NCBI GenBank assembly: GCA_947468275.1
Contig: CANIKO010000008.1
Location: 103,469 to 167,468, forward strand
Origin: Bacteroidota bacterium
GTDB lineage: Bacteria > Bacteroidota > Bacteroidia > NS11-12g > UBA9320
Length of the DNA stretch: 64,000 nt
Direction: 5' to 3'
In this document: piece by piece, positions 8,654-17,671 of the stretch
Layout: every line of letters starts with the position of its first letter
How positions within the stretch are numbered: position 1 is the first letter of the stretch
Program-made: the position numbers and the translations under genes
Notes under the pieces: generated by a model
The model's input: the letters and a program-made list of their open reading frames with translations, nothing else
What the model was told of the DNA's origin: nothing
The model's database searches: none

Positions 8654-9301
8654 ATGGATTTTTTACACACCTTTATTAATTCTTTTCTTCATTTAGATAA
8701 AACCCTTGGAGATATTATTGCAGATTTTGGCCCTTGGACCTATGCTATATTATTTGCTATAATATTTATTGAAACTGGTTTGGTGGTAATGCCCTTTTTA
8801 CCAGGTGATTCACTACTGTTTATGGCTGGTAGCTTTGCAGCTTTGGGAAGTTTAAATATAGGTTTCCTCATTTTACTGCTCATAATTGCAGCAGTCTTGG
8901 GCGATAATACAAATTATTTTGTAGGACGTTTTTTGGGCCATAAAGCTATAAAATGGAAATTGAGGGGAAGGCAATTGGTAAACCCTAAATACATAGAAAA
9001 ATCAGAGAAATTTTATGAAAAATACGGTGTTAAAACAATCATTTTAGCACGATTTGTTCCTATTGTTCGCACCTTCGCCCCTTTTGTGGCAGGAGTTGGA
9101 GAGATGAAATACAGCCGGTTTTTACCCTTCGATATTTTAGGTGGTATACTCTGGGTAAGTATTGCTACGTTAGCCGGTTATTGGTTTGGTGGAATGGAAG
9201 TAGTAAAAAAGAATTTTGAACTTGTAGTTATAGGTATAATTTTTATTTCAGTATTACCTATTATTATTGAAGTGCTTAGAAACAAAGGCAAAAAAGTATA
9301 G
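8654..9301 (+). CDS. DedA family membrane protein (SNARE-associated/VTT domain)
   Basis: Integral membrane protein of the DedA/VTT superfamily, whose members include lipid scramblases/flippases (undecaprenyl phosphate, phosphatidylethanolamine). Visible family features are ETGLVVMPFLPGDSLLFMAG near residues 38-57, GDNTNYFVGRFLG near 84-96, and FVPIVRTFAPFVAGVGEM near 134-151 with the conserved Arg and Pro. The length of 215 aa is typical. The substrate cannot be told from sequence. It is divergent from mtgA. Confidence 0.9.
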   Translation: MDFLHTFINSFLHLDKTLGDIIADFGPWTYAILFAIIFIETGLVVMPFLPGDSLLFMAGSFAALGSLNIGFLILLLIIAAVLGDNTNYFVGRFLGHKAIKWKLRGRQLVNPKYIEKSEKFYEKYGVKTIILARFVPIVRTFAPFVAGVGEMKYSRFLPFDILGGILWVSIATLAGYWFGGMEVVKKNFELVVIGIIFISVLPIIIEVLRNKGKKV

Positions 9302-9392
9302 TTCAGTCTTTTTTTAAGCGTATATAAAAACAAACTTAGCAATAATCCGAAGTTATTTTATAACATTGCACAATAATTAATTATTATAAATC

Positions 9393-10346
9393 ATGTCAGA
9401 CGATCAAAATCAACCAATTAGAGAAGAAAACGAAAAGAAAAAACCACTTTTTGGGGCTACATTTTCAATCCTATTAGTACTTTCACTTTGTGTAAACGGT
9501 TTTTTGTACTACAAATATTACAAAAGCACACATGCAGAGGATGGACAAACTTATGAAGCTATCTATAAAAGCGCCATGGTTAAACATAATTCCGAAAAAA
9601 CTGAGCTTAACCGTGAATTGGAAGAGATTAAAGCCAAATTAGAAGAAGCTATTCAGAATAATACAGGCCTTGCTGGAACAAATAGTGAGTTAGAGGCTAA
9701 ATTAGATGCTAAAACTTTGGAATTAGCAAAAAAAATAAAATCGGGAGGAATAGCTAATCCTAAAGCATTGCGTGAAGCAAAAGCTGAAATTGAGCGATTG
9801 AAAGATCTTTACCAAGCCTTAATGACTAAAGATGAAACTTTGATGGCTTCAAACCGAGATTTAGCTGCAAAAGTATTAGAAACTGAAACTGCTGTGGAGG
9901 AGGCAAAAACTAAAGCCCAAACATTGGAAGAACAAAAAAACGTTCTTGATGAAAAGGTTAGAAACAGTAGCCTAAGTGTAGCCGATTTAAAGGTGGTTGG
10001 AGTTATGACCAAAAACTCTAAAGACGAAGAAACCTTTAAAGCGAATAAAATTAAAAAATTAAAAATAACCTTTACCATTTTACAAAATGAATTGGTGGAG
10101 CCTGGTAACAAGGATATAGTTATTCGATTAATTGGAATTAACAATGAAGTATTAACGAATGATAATGAAAAGTTAATGGATACTGAAAAATTATCTTCCA
10201 TGACCGAAACAGTTGATTTTCAGAATGAGTTAGTAAAAACAACTGTATTTTACAACCAAAAAGCCTCTTTTAAAAAGGGAACCTATACCATAGAGTTAAT
10301 TAATAACAATAAACTAATGGGCCGAGCGGCCTTTATTTTAAGGTAA
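9393..10346 (+). CDS. Membrane-anchored coiled-coil protein of unknown function
   Basis: Not recognised as a named family. A polar N-terminus (about 25 residues rich in Glu and Lys) is followed by one membrane helix (about 26-46, FSILLVLSLCVNGFLYYKYY). A long heptad-rich coiled coil runs over residues 60-200. A compact C-terminal domain (about 200-317) rich in beta-strand-like segments ends in a hydrophobic FILR. The topology is probably N-in, with coiled coil and C-domain in the periplasm. The gene stands alone and ends in a strong bidirectional terminator. A scaffolding or envelope role is possible but unsupported. Confidence 0.75.
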   Translation: MSDDQNQPIREENEKKKPLFGATFSILLVLSLCVNGFLYYKYYKSTHAEDGQTYEAIYKSAMVKHNSEKTELNRELEEIKAKLEEAIQNNTGLAGTNSELEAKLDAKTLELAKKIKSGGIANPKALREAKAEIERLKDLYQALMTKDETLMASNRDLAAKVLETETAVEEAKTKAQTLEEQKNVLDEKVRNSSLSVADLKVVGVMTKNSKDEETFKANKIKKLKITFTILQNELVEPGNKDIVIRLIGINNEVLTNDNEKLMDTEKLSSMTETVDFQNELVKTTVFYNQKASFKKGTYTIELINNNKLMGRAAFILR

Positions 10347-10356
10347 TTGCCACATA

Positions 10357-10416
10357 AATTATTCCATAAAAAAAAAGGTCTCAAAATTTTGAGACCTTTT
10401 TTTTTATGGAATAATT
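10357..10416. terminator. 60-bp perfect palindrome, bidirectional terminator
   Basis: Both arms are 30 bp and match perfectly with no central spacer beyond the dyad. The GC core GGTCTC/GAGACC is flanked by nine A's on one side and nine T's on the other, so a hairpin followed by a U-run forms on either strand. It sits exactly between two convergent genes (9393-10346 plus, 10427-10867 minus). Confidence 0.9.
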
Positions 10417-10426
10417 AGAATGACTA

Positions 10427-10867
10427 TTATTTTTTAACCCTTACACAATTCATACCTTTTAATCCAGGCTCTAACTCAAAGGTTACAATATCATTTTCAA
10501 CAACAGGCTGCAATAAACCGTTAACGTGAAAGAAGAATTTATCCTGATTTTTCTGTTCTATGATGAAACCAAAGCCTTTATCATTATTATAAAAATCAAC
10601 TTTACCTGTATAAATAACTGGACCAGTATCTTCACGTTTAGGAATACCGATTTCAATGTTATCAGCTATAATCGATGTTTTTTTAGATGGATCAGGTGGT
10701 GTGCTAGAAATCATACCATTTTCATCTACATAAGCTATCATATTTTCAAATATACCAGGACCCGCATTGGCACGACGCATCTCTGTTTTTGCTTGTTTGT
10801 CCTGACGTTTTTTTAAACGCTTTTTTTCTTTTTCTTTCTTGTTAAATGTTTCTTGAGTTTTGCCCAT
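10427..10867 (-). CDS. Cold-shock-domain protein with basic N-terminal extension
   Basis: The C-terminal half (about residues 84-146) is a cold-shock domain. It has an RNP1-like NDKGFGFI and an RNP2-like DKFFFHVNGL, followed by VTFELEPGLKGMNCVRVK, so it should bind single-stranded nucleic acid. The N-terminus is very basic (KKEKEKKRLKKRQDK) and probably disordered, and a middle linker of about 50 aa has no recognised domain. At 146 aa it is about twice a classical CspA. The 263-bp upstream gap (10868-11130) shows no other gene; a long 5' leader is common in cold-shock genes but not proven here. Confidence 0.88.
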   Translation of the reverse strand: MGKTQETFNKKEKEKKRLKKRQDKQAKTEMRRANAGPGIFENMIAYVDENGMISSTPPDPSKKTSIIADNIEIGIPKREDTGPVIYTGKVDFYNNDKGFGFIIEQKNQDKFFFHVNGLLQPVVENDIVTFELEPGLKGMNCVRVKK

Positions 10868-11130
10868 TTTATAATGTTAAATATTAAATTAATGTATTGA
10901 ATGAATAAGTTACTACCACCAAATACGAAACCGAAAAAAGCAATTTAAAATTGAGATTTAACGAAAAAGCGTTAGAATATTTGTAACAGCTAAATAAGAA
11001 TATATATTGAACTTTATTCAGGCCATAAAATTACAATTTATTTTGAGATTTAAAAAACAGAATGATTGAACTCTATTTTTGTAATTCGATTAGCAAAAAT
11101 GAAGCAGTAAGAGTTAACATCTATCAATTA

Positions 11131-12363
11131 TTAAAGTCCAATATCTATCTGGTGCTTCAATTGGTCTTCCAAAGTTTCCCTTTCACGTATTAATTTGGCT
11201 TCACCATTTATTATCATAACTTCGGCAGGACGAGTTCGGCTGTTATAATTTGAACTCATTGTAAATCCATAAGCCCCTGCATTTAGAATAGCCAAGATAT
11301 CCCCTTCTTTTACTTCATTTAGTTTGCGATCATAACCCAAAGTATCAGTTTCACAGATATAGCCAACTACAGAGTAAATTCTTTTGCTTCCTTTTGTATT
11401 ACTTATATTTATAATATTATGATAAGCATCATACATTTTAGGGCGAAGTAAATGGTTCTGACCACTATTCACACCCACAAAAACGGTAGAAAGAGTTTGT
11501 TTAACCACATTGGCTTGCACTAGTAACACACCTGATTCACTTACTAAAAACTTTCCCGGTTCAAACCACAATTCCAATTCACGACCGTAATGTTTCGTTA
11601 ATTTTTTAAAATTGGCGGTAATTTTTTTACCAATTTTATTGATATCTGTAGTAATATCTCCCTCCTTATAACTAACCTTAAAACCTGAACCAAAATCCAT
11701 GTATTCTAGATCAGTAAAATTTTGAGCAGCTTCAAATAAAAGGTCAGCCCCGCGCAAAAAAACATCGGCATCCAAAATATCACTACCTGTATGCATATGC
11801 AATCCAGTAACTTTAATTTTATGATTATTAACGATTCTCTTTATTAAAGGTACCTGATAAATAGAAATGCCAAATTTTGAATCAATGTGCCCGACAGATA
11901 TATGACTGTTTCCCCCAGCCATAATATGTGGATTAAGTCTAATACAACACGGAACCGTATTGCCATATTCATGTCCAAATTGTTCTAAAATTGACATATT
12001 ATCAATATTAATTGTAACACCATACTCAACCGCCTTTTTTATTTCTGAAAAAGCAACACAATTTGGAGTGTATAAAATATCTGAGGGTTCATAGCCTGCT
12101 TTTAATCCAATTTCTACCTCTTCTATGGAAACGGTATCAAGTCCTGAACCTAAACTTTTTAAATATTTAATAATATTAATATTATTCAAGGCCTTGCAAG
12201 CATACTTCAATTTAAGTTTTACTTCCGGAAAGGCAACGATCAACTTATCATACTGTCTTTTTATCGTTTCAGCATCGTAAATATAAAGGGGAGTACCAAA
12301 TTTTTGGGCCGTTTCTAGAAGATCAACCCCACCTAAGCTATATCTGTTTTTATTTAATTGCAT
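11131..12363 (-). CDS. lysA: Diaminopimelate decarboxylase
   Basis: PLP enzyme (fold III) that decarboxylates meso-diaminopimelate to L-lysine, the last step of lysine synthesis. Visible features are the PLP-lysine region KLKYACKALNN near residue 50, the GLHMHTGSDI phosphate/PLP region near 191, FGSGFKVSYKEGD near 222, EPGKFLVSESG near 267, and the active-site CETDTLGYDR near 342. The length of 410 aa is normal. The CETDTLG form differs from the more usual CESSD-type motif but keeps the Cys-Glu pair. Other fold-III decarboxylases are less likely. Confidence 0.9.
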   Translation of the reverse strand: MQLNKNRYSLGGVDLLETAQKFGTPLYIYDAETIKRQYDKLIVAFPEVKLKLKYACKALNNINIIKYLKSLGSGLDTVSIEEVEIGLKAGYEPSDILYTPNCVAFSEIKKAVEYGVTINIDNMSILEQFGHEYGNTVPCCIRLNPHIMAGGNSHISVGHIDSKFGISIYQVPLIKRIVNNHKIKVTGLHMHTGSDILDADVFLRGADLLFEAAQNFTDLEYMDFGSGFKVSYKEGDITTDINKIGKKITANFKKLTKHYGRELELWFEPGKFLVSESGVLLVQANVVKQTLSTVFVGVNSGQNHLLRPKMYDAYHNIINISNTKGSKRIYSVVGYICETDTLGYDRKLNEVKEGDILAILNAGAYGFTMSSNYNSRTRPAEVMIINGEAKLIRERETLEDQLKHQIDIGL

Positions 12364-12369
12364 TCTGTT

Positions 12370-12413
12370 TTGGTTATTGGTTATTGGTTATACGTTATTT
12401 GGTTATTGGTAAT
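12370..12413. repeat. Short tandem repeat of GGTTATT
   Basis: The lysA upstream region contains period-7 copies of GGTTATT (words at 12372, 12379, 12386) and a further GGTTATTGG at 12401. The same word occurs inverted (CCAATAACC) at 23598-23606 in another intergenic region. It is purely intergenic and of unknown role. Confidence 0.7.
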
Positions 12414-12448
12414 AAATGTAATTGAATAATCAATAACTAAATAACTCC

Positions 12449-13261
12449 TTATTTTGGTAATGAATTTTTAAACTCTAAGTATCTCGCAGGAAATGTTTCT
12501 CCAACTTTACTTCCCAATTCTATCCATTTATTTGTAATGGCTTGCACTCTATTATCAGGACTAGGATGTGTACTTAAAAATTGCGGACCTCCTGATTGAC
12601 CTGAGGTTAATAATTTTTCGAAAAATCGTCCAACTCCCCTCGCATCCAAATCTGTTTTATCTAAATATTCAACAGACCGTAAGTCAGCTTCAGTTTCACT
12701 TCCTCTGCTATATTTCAAACCTAATAGACTCGTGGTTACCTGTCCGGCTAATGACGAATCTCCTAAAATCATTTTTACTAACAAATCCCTTCCTAAGGCG
12801 GTGGTCATGGCTTCGGTGGTATGTCTTTCATCAGCGTGAGCTATTTCATGCCCCAATACTCCAGCTAACTGATCTTCACTTTCTAAATATTTTATTAATC
12901 CAGTATAAACATAGATATATCCACCTGGGGTGCAAAAGGCATTTAAAACTGAATCATTGATAATTATCTTTGTTTGCCACACAAAATCATTTCTATGTTT
13001 CATTGCAGCTTTATCCAATACTTCACTTGTAATCCTTCTTAGGTGGGAATAAGCTACTGAAAATTGTATTTCGTCAAGTATAGGAAATTGTCGAGGGTCG
13101 GCAGCTATCTCTTCACTTACTTGCAATCCCATTTTTTTATCATCTTCAATTGAAAAAAGATTTAATTGGATGATATTGGTCCCATCATCTTTTTTACAAT
13201 TTGTTAAGGTTGTTGTAATATAAATTGATAAAAAAATCAGTAGAGCAAATTTGAATTTCAT
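12449..13261 (-). CDS. M48 family metalloprotease, lipoprotein
   Basis: Zinc metallopeptidase of the M48 (HtpX/BepA/LoiP-like) family, expected to act on envelope proteins. The signal peptide ends at Cys22 (TLTNC), giving a lipoprotein. The zinc motif HEIAHADERH is near residue 140, with the downstream Glu in ETEADLRSVEYL near 195 and the STHPSPDNR segment near 235. The residues after the Cys (CKKDDG) resemble the acidic lipoprotein export signal of Bacteroidota, which would place it on the cell surface. A paralogue lies at 51604-52413. A TAATTTTG -7 element lies at 13278-13285. Confidence 0.92.
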   Translation of the reverse strand: MKFKFALLIFLSIYITTTLTNCKKDDGTNIIQLNLFSIEDDKKMGLQVSEEIAADPRQFPILDEIQFSVAYSHLRRITSEVLDKAAMKHRNDFVWQTKIIINDSVLNAFCTPGGYIYVYTGLIKYLESEDQLAGVLGHEIAHADERHTTEAMTTALGRDLLVKMILGDSSLAGQVTTSLLGLKYSRGSETEADLRSVEYLDKTDLDARGVGRFFEKLLTSGQSGGPQFLSTHPSPDNRVQAITNKWIELGSKVGETFPARYLEFKNSLPK

Positions 13262-13277
13262 AGATTATTTAAAGTAG

Positions 13278-13285
13278 CAAAATTA
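13278..13285 (-). promoter_or_regulatory. -7 element of the M48 protease gene
   Basis: The minus strand reads TAATTTTG, a perfect consensus match, 16 bp upstream of the ATG in the 37-bp gap after the TamL-like gene. The -33 region would fall over the end of that upstream gene and lacks a clear TTTG. Confidence 0.4.
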
Positions 13286-13298
13286 ATTAAATATTTTT

Positions 13299-15629
13299 TT
13301 AAAAAGGATACCCAACGGCTAATGAAGGATTAACCTTAGTTTTAATCCAATCAATACTGCGAAACTCTTTTATTACCCATCGTTCATTTTCAGGTTTGGA
13401 TGGGTCATGAAGTGGTACTCCAAAATCGAACCTTAGTATAAAAAATTCAAGGTCAAAACGCAAACCAAATCCTGTATTTAATGCCGCTTGCTTATAAAAA
13501 GTACCTATTTTAAACTGTGATTGTGAATTTGCAGATTTAGTAACTTGCCAAATATTTCCGGCGTCTATAAAAAATGCCCCGTCTAATTTTCCAGGAGCTA
13601 TAGCAAATCTGTATTCGGCATTTGCCACGATCATCATATCCCCTGTTTTATCAATTTGAATAATACTGGTATTGGAATAATTACCGGGGCCCAACACCCT
13701 TGGTCTCCATGCCCTTAGGCTATTACTCCCACCTACATAAAATTGACGCTCAAAAGGCATGATTACTGAATTACCATAAGGAACTCCAAATCCAATATTA
13801 GCTCGCAATACTAAGGTTTTATTTTTCCCATATTTTTTATATTTCACAGCATCAATATCTGTTCTAAAATATTGAAAATAAGGTAATCCAAATATTTTTT
13901 TTTCTGGGTCTGAATTCTTTAATATTTTTTTATAAGCTAGCTCCATAAGGTTGCCTGAAAGTTCAAAAATATTGCTCCGGATGACCCAATAATTATCGGG
14001 AAATTTAGCGCTGTTATTATAAACTACAGATGCTTTTTGTGATGGAATTATATAATTACGGAATGTGCGAACCAATCGAAGACTATCCGTTGGATTGTTT
14101 AAACGTTCCAAAAATCCCGAATAAATTTTTGAGCTATTAAAACTTAATTGAATTGGGGAATAGTAGAATAAAAACGATTGTTTATCTTTTGTTTCATAAC
14201 TAGATTGCCAGGTATAATTTATAGGTAAGGAGGTTCTTTGATAATTCGTATTTATTTCTTTTACCACCGAAAGATTTATAGAAGTGCGGTTCTTTTGTAA
14301 GTAGGGCTTCAAATCAATTTTTCGTATCCCCACAAGCTTTGGAAACAATAACTCAAAAGTCACATTACTCTCGTAGTTGGCTAAATTTATTGTTTGATTA
14401 AAAAAGGTAACAGGTTTTCCGTTATTGCTTCCAAATTGTTTTTCAGCAGCGGCCCTCACCTTTATATTAAAATCTTCAGCATTTCTAAATACATTTTTAT
14501 TATTAAGTTTTACGGTAGTAGCAATACCATAGTTTCTGGGATTGTTATCTTGAGAGTTAAGGTCGGTTTGCTTGTCCGAAGTGATGGTTTGAGGTTCAAT
14601 AATAAAATCATGTTTGGCCACGGGCGTAAGACTTATAAAAACCATTAATTTATTGGTGGTATCTGATTTATAAGGTATAACTGAAATATTAACCGATTTA
14701 AAAAGTCCCAACCCAATAAGTTTTTGATATGTTTCTTCTAATTTTTTTTGAGTAAACAATTCTTGGGGTCGCATAATTATTGACCGATTAATAATATTTG
14801 GTTTAATATTATATCCTCTAAAAACATAGTCAATTCCAGCAAATTTAACAGAATCAGCTCGCCCGAACTGTTGCTTAAAATTCATCTCAACTACCACCTT
14901 TTGAATGATTTGTTGCCTGGCATTTCGCAATTCACCAGGATTACTTATATAAAAATAAATATTAGATGCCCTATGAAGTCCACCTGTATCGATTTTTGTT
15001 TCTATAAATGCTTTGTTAAAATAATAAAAACCGTTATTTCTAAATTCAGTTGTTAATCGATCCCTTTCCGCAGTTAATCGTTCATAATCTATGTTATCGC
15101 CCGTGTGTAAAATACTTCGTTTTGCAAATTCATTGGCGGCCTTATCCAATAATATATCCGTACCATTATAAATTACTTTATTAATGGTGAATGGCTTACC
15201 AGGATGTATTGTGTAAGTAATATAAGACCGTTTTAAATAGGTTTTTACTTTTGAAGATACGGTTACATCATAATACCCTTTTTGATAAATAAACTGTTTA
15301 AGATTTTTCTCTGACTTAATTATCATTGAATTATCTAAATAAATAGGCTTCTCGCCAATAATATCTGTTAAGGTATATTTTATTTTCCTAACAAATTTTA
15401 TTTTAATGGTATCCCTTGGAAATAATTTTTGCCCCACATAATAGGACCATAAATTAAATTTAACTACTCCCAACATTTTTCTGTTAGGCACCAATAATAT
15501 TTGCTCTTTTAAGTCTTCAATTTTTTCATCGCCATCCACTTTAACAAAATTGGCATCCAATAATGTTTTATCCTTTGGCACAAATTTCAAAACATTACAC
15601 CCCGACGATAGCAAAATAACAATACCCAT
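13299..15629 (-). CDS. tamL: TamL-like Omp85 (BamA/TamA family) outer membrane lipoprotein
   Basis: Outer membrane protein of the Omp85 superfamily, which helps insert or translocate proteins at the outer membrane. I chose the internal ATG at 15629 because it gives a clean lipoprotein signal (MGIVILLSSGC). The open frame extends upstream to 15695, adding 22 residues. POTRA-like segments occupy about residues 25-370, and a 16-strand-type barrel follows, ending in aromatic Phe (NPSLAVGYPF). The conserved barrel segment with GGSNSLRAWRPRVLGPGNY corresponds to the Omp85 loop-6 region. A lipidated TamA homologue is the hallmark of TamL in Bacteroidota. TamB is not next to it here. Confidence 0.87.
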   Translation of the reverse strand: MGIVILLSSGCNVLKFVPKDKTLLDANFVKVDGDEKIEDLKEQILLVPNRKMLGVVKFNLWSYYVGQKLFPRDTIKIKFVRKIKYTLTDIIGEKPIYLDNSMIIKSEKNLKQFIYQKGYYDVTVSSKVKTYLKRSYITYTIHPGKPFTINKVIYNGTDILLDKAANEFAKRSILHTGDNIDYERLTAERDRLTTEFRNNGFYYFNKAFIETKIDTGGLHRASNIYFYISNPGELRNARQQIIQKVVVEMNFKQQFGRADSVKFAGIDYVFRGYNIKPNIINRSIIMRPQELFTQKKLEETYQKLIGLGLFKSVNISVIPYKSDTTNKLMVFISLTPVAKHDFIIEPQTITSDKQTDLNSQDNNPRNYGIATTVKLNNKNVFRNAEDFNIKVRAAAEKQFGSNNGKPVTFFNQTINLANYESNVTFELLFPKLVGIRKIDLKPYLQKNRTSINLSVVKEINTNYQRTSLPINYTWQSSYETKDKQSFLFYYSPIQLSFNSSKIYSGFLERLNNPTDSLRLVRTFRNYIIPSQKASVVYNNSAKFPDNYWVIRSNIFELSGNLMELAYKKILKNSDPEKKIFGLPYFQYFRTDIDAVKYKKYGKNKTLVLRANIGFGVPYGNSVIMPFERQFYVGGSNSLRAWRPRVLGPGNYSNTSIIQIDKTGDMMIVANAEYRFAIAPGKLDGAFFIDAGNIWQVTKSANSQSQFKIGTFYKQAALNTGFGLRFDLEFFILRFDFGVPLHDPSKPENERWVIKEFRSIDWIKTKVNPSLAVGYPF

Positions 15630-15654
15630 TATTATGAGTATTTTTGCCCTCAAG

Positions 15655-16392
15655 ATGCTTTCTAACGCCAGAAAAAAGGAAATTAATAGTCTCAAACAGA
15701 AAAAATACAGGCAAAGATACAGTCAATTTTTAGTTGAGGGAGAAAAATCGGTGGTGGAGTTATGCCAAAGCGATTACATAATTCATGAAATTCTTATTAC
15801 TCAAACTCAATTTGACAAAATGGGAGACAAACTTCCCAAGTCAAAAGTATTGATTATAAGCGACAAAGACAGCGAACAATTAAGTGCTTTGGAAACCTCG
15901 CCAGGAATAATTGCAGTGTCTAATTTCAAGGAAAGTAAAATAGATGACTTTGCTTTTGAAAATAAAATAACCCTAATGCTCGATTCTATTTCTGATCCAG
16001 GAAATTTAGGAACAATAATTCGAATAGCTGATTGGTATGGAATTGAAACGGTAATTTGTTCGCCGGATTGTGTAGATTTATATAATTCAAAAACAATCGC
16101 TTCTTCGATGGGATCATTTACTCGGGTTAATATTATTTATACCGAGCTTGAGGCTATTTTAAAAAACAAAAAAATACCTTCGTTCGCATGTGTTATGAAT
16201 GGAAACGCCATTCAAACTGTTGTAAAGCCCAAAGAAGCAATTATTATAATTGGAAATGAATCCAACGGAATTAGTTCGGAGATTGAAATACTAGCAACTC
16301 AAAAAATCACTATACCTCGCATAGGTCATGCCGAAAGTCTTAATGCAGCCATTGCCACAGCTATTGTTTGTCATACTTTTATCGTTCAATAA
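15655..16392 (+). CDS. TrmH family RNA methyltransferase (SpoU)
   Basis: SAM-dependent 2'-O-methyltransferase of the SPOUT class acting on rRNA or tRNA. An N-terminal substrate-binding domain (about residues 1-90, with FLVEGEKSVVEL) precedes the trefoil-knot domain. That domain has all three motifs: DPGNLGTIIRIADWYG, IIGNESNGIS and IPRIGHAESLNAAIA. I chose the ATG at 15655; the open frame reaches back to 15550 but those residues overlap the opposite-strand gene and are not family-like. Only 25 bp separate this start from the divergent TamL-like start. The exact RNA target is unknown. Confidence 0.92.
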   Translation: MLSNARKKEINSLKQKKYRQRYSQFLVEGEKSVVELCQSDYIIHEILITQTQFDKMGDKLPKSKVLIISDKDSEQLSALETSPGIIAVSNFKESKIDDFAFENKITLMLDSISDPGNLGTIIRIADWYGIETVICSPDCVDLYNSKTIASSMGSFTRVNIIYTELEAILKNKKIPSFACVMNGNAIQTVVKPKEAIIIIGNESNGISSEIEILATQKITIPRIGHAESLNAAIATAIVCHTFIVQ

Positions 16393-16409
16393 AAGTATTT
16401 AGTGTTTTT

Positions 16410-16441
16410 TTTGAAACCTGTGTTAAAATATTTTATTTTAG
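16410..16441 (+). promoter_or_regulatory. Candidate promoter of the MFS transporter
   Basis: TTTG at 16410-16413, a 20-bp spacer, and TATTTTAG at 16434-16441 (one base off the -7 consensus), 6 bp upstream of the ATG at 16448. Confidence 0.45.
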
Positions 16442-16447
16442 CACCCT

Positions 16448-17671
16448 ATGAATTCAAATAAAAAAATACTTAATGCCGCTGTTATTGTGGCGGCGCTTGG
16501 ATATTTTGTTGACATTTATGACCTCATTCTTTTTAGTATTGTTAGGGTTCCTAGCCTCAAGGACTTAGGACTAACAGGCGATGCAATAACTACTGTGGGA
16601 TTAAATTTACTAAACATACAAATGATAGGAATGTTATTAGGCGGAATTATTTGGGGAGTAATGGGCGATAAAAGGGGGAGAATTTCAGTACTATTTTTAA
16701 CTATTTTACTATACTCAGCAGCCAATATCCTTAATGGAATGGTTCACACCCTTAACGAATATTATGTATGTAGGTTTTTTGCAGGTCTTGGTTTGGCAGG
16801 AGAACTTGGAGTTGGAATAACGTTGGTATCTGAAGTAATGAGCCAGGAAAAACGAGGTTTTGGAACTACCATTGTTTCAAGTATTGGAATAACCGGTGCC
16901 ATTGTAGGATTTTTGGTTTCTGACCTTTTTGATTGGCGGGTTGCCTATTATTTTGGTGGTGGAATGGGCTTGATGCTATTGTTATTAAGGGTATTAATGT
17001 ATGAATCAGGAATGTATTCAAAACTAAAAGAAAGTACTGTTAAAAAAGGAAGTTTTTTAAGTTTGTTTTCCAATCGAAAACGATTTATTAAATACTTAAA
17101 ATGCATATTGATTGGGGTTCCTGTATGGTATATTATTGGAGTGTTAGTTACACTTTCACCGGAGTTTGCTTCCGAAAAAGGATTAAATATTGTTGGTGAT
17201 ATTGTCGCAGGTAAAGCCGTTATGTATCATTATATTGGTGCATCCATTGGTGCTTTTCTTACAGGGATGTTAAGCCAATATATTAAGTCAAGAAAAAAAG
17301 CATTAATAATTTCCTTGTTTACCTTAGCAATAACATTGGTTTGGTTCTTTTTATCCTCAGGAGTTACCGAACCTACATTTTATTTTATCTTATTGGTAAT
17401 TGGAATTCCAAATGGCTATTGGGCTGTATTTGTTACTACAGCGTCAGAACAATTTGGCACCAACCTTAGAGCTACCACTACTACATCTATCCCAAACTTT
17501 GTTCGCGGGGCTACGGTGCTAGTAACTACCGCCTTTAATTTTTTTAAATCAGGCTCCCTTGGCATAATTGGAGCCGGTATTACTTTAGGAATTGTTGTTC
17601 TGACTTTAGCAATTTATTCATCGTTTACAATTGACGAAAGTTACCATAAGGACTTGGATTATTATGAATAA
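16448..17671 (+). CDS. MFS transporter
   Basis: Twelve-helix major facilitator protein of 407 aa in the inner membrane. The loop 2-3 signature GVMGDKRGRISVLF is near residues 74-87 and matches the G-x-x-x-D-R/K-x-G-R-R motif. The architecture resembles the sugar/metabolite:H+ symporter group, with DIYDLILFSIVRVPSLKDLG after helix 1. The substrate is not inferable. Its stop overlaps the start of the DUF2147 gene by 8 bp. Confidence 0.88.
   Translation: MNSNKKILNAAVIVAALGYFVDIYDLILFSIVRVPSLKDLGLTGDAITTVGLNLLNIQMIGMLLGGIIWGVMGDKRGRISVLFLTILLYSAANILNGMVHTLNEYYVCRFFAGLGLAGELGVGITLVSEVMSQEKRGFGTTIVSSIGITGAIVGFLVSDLFDWRVAYYFGGGMGLMLLLLRVLMYESGMYSKLKESTVKKGSFLSLFSNRKRFIKYLKCILIGVPVWYIIGVLVTLSPEFASEKGLNIVGDIVAGKAVMYHYIGASIGAFLTGMLSQYIKSRKKALIISLFTLAITLVWFFLSSGVTEPTFYFILLVIGIPNGYWAVFVTTASEQFGTNLRATTTTSIPNFVRGATVLVTTAFNFFKSGSLGIIGAGITLGIVVLTLAIYSSFTIDESYHKDLDYYE

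Noticed and set aside
9809..10201. 130-aa minus-strand open frame
   Set aside because: It is a shadow of the coiled-coil gene on the plus strand; low-complexity Ser/Phe/Leu content and no start context.
12370..12413. Possible insertion-sequence end or attachment site
   Set aside because: No transposase, target duplication or matching inverted end is nearby; only simple tandem words are seen.
15550..15654. N-terminal extension of the TrmH-family protein
   Set aside because: These 35 residues overlap the opposite gene's start and do not resemble the family; the ATG at 15655 begins a normal substrate-binding domain.
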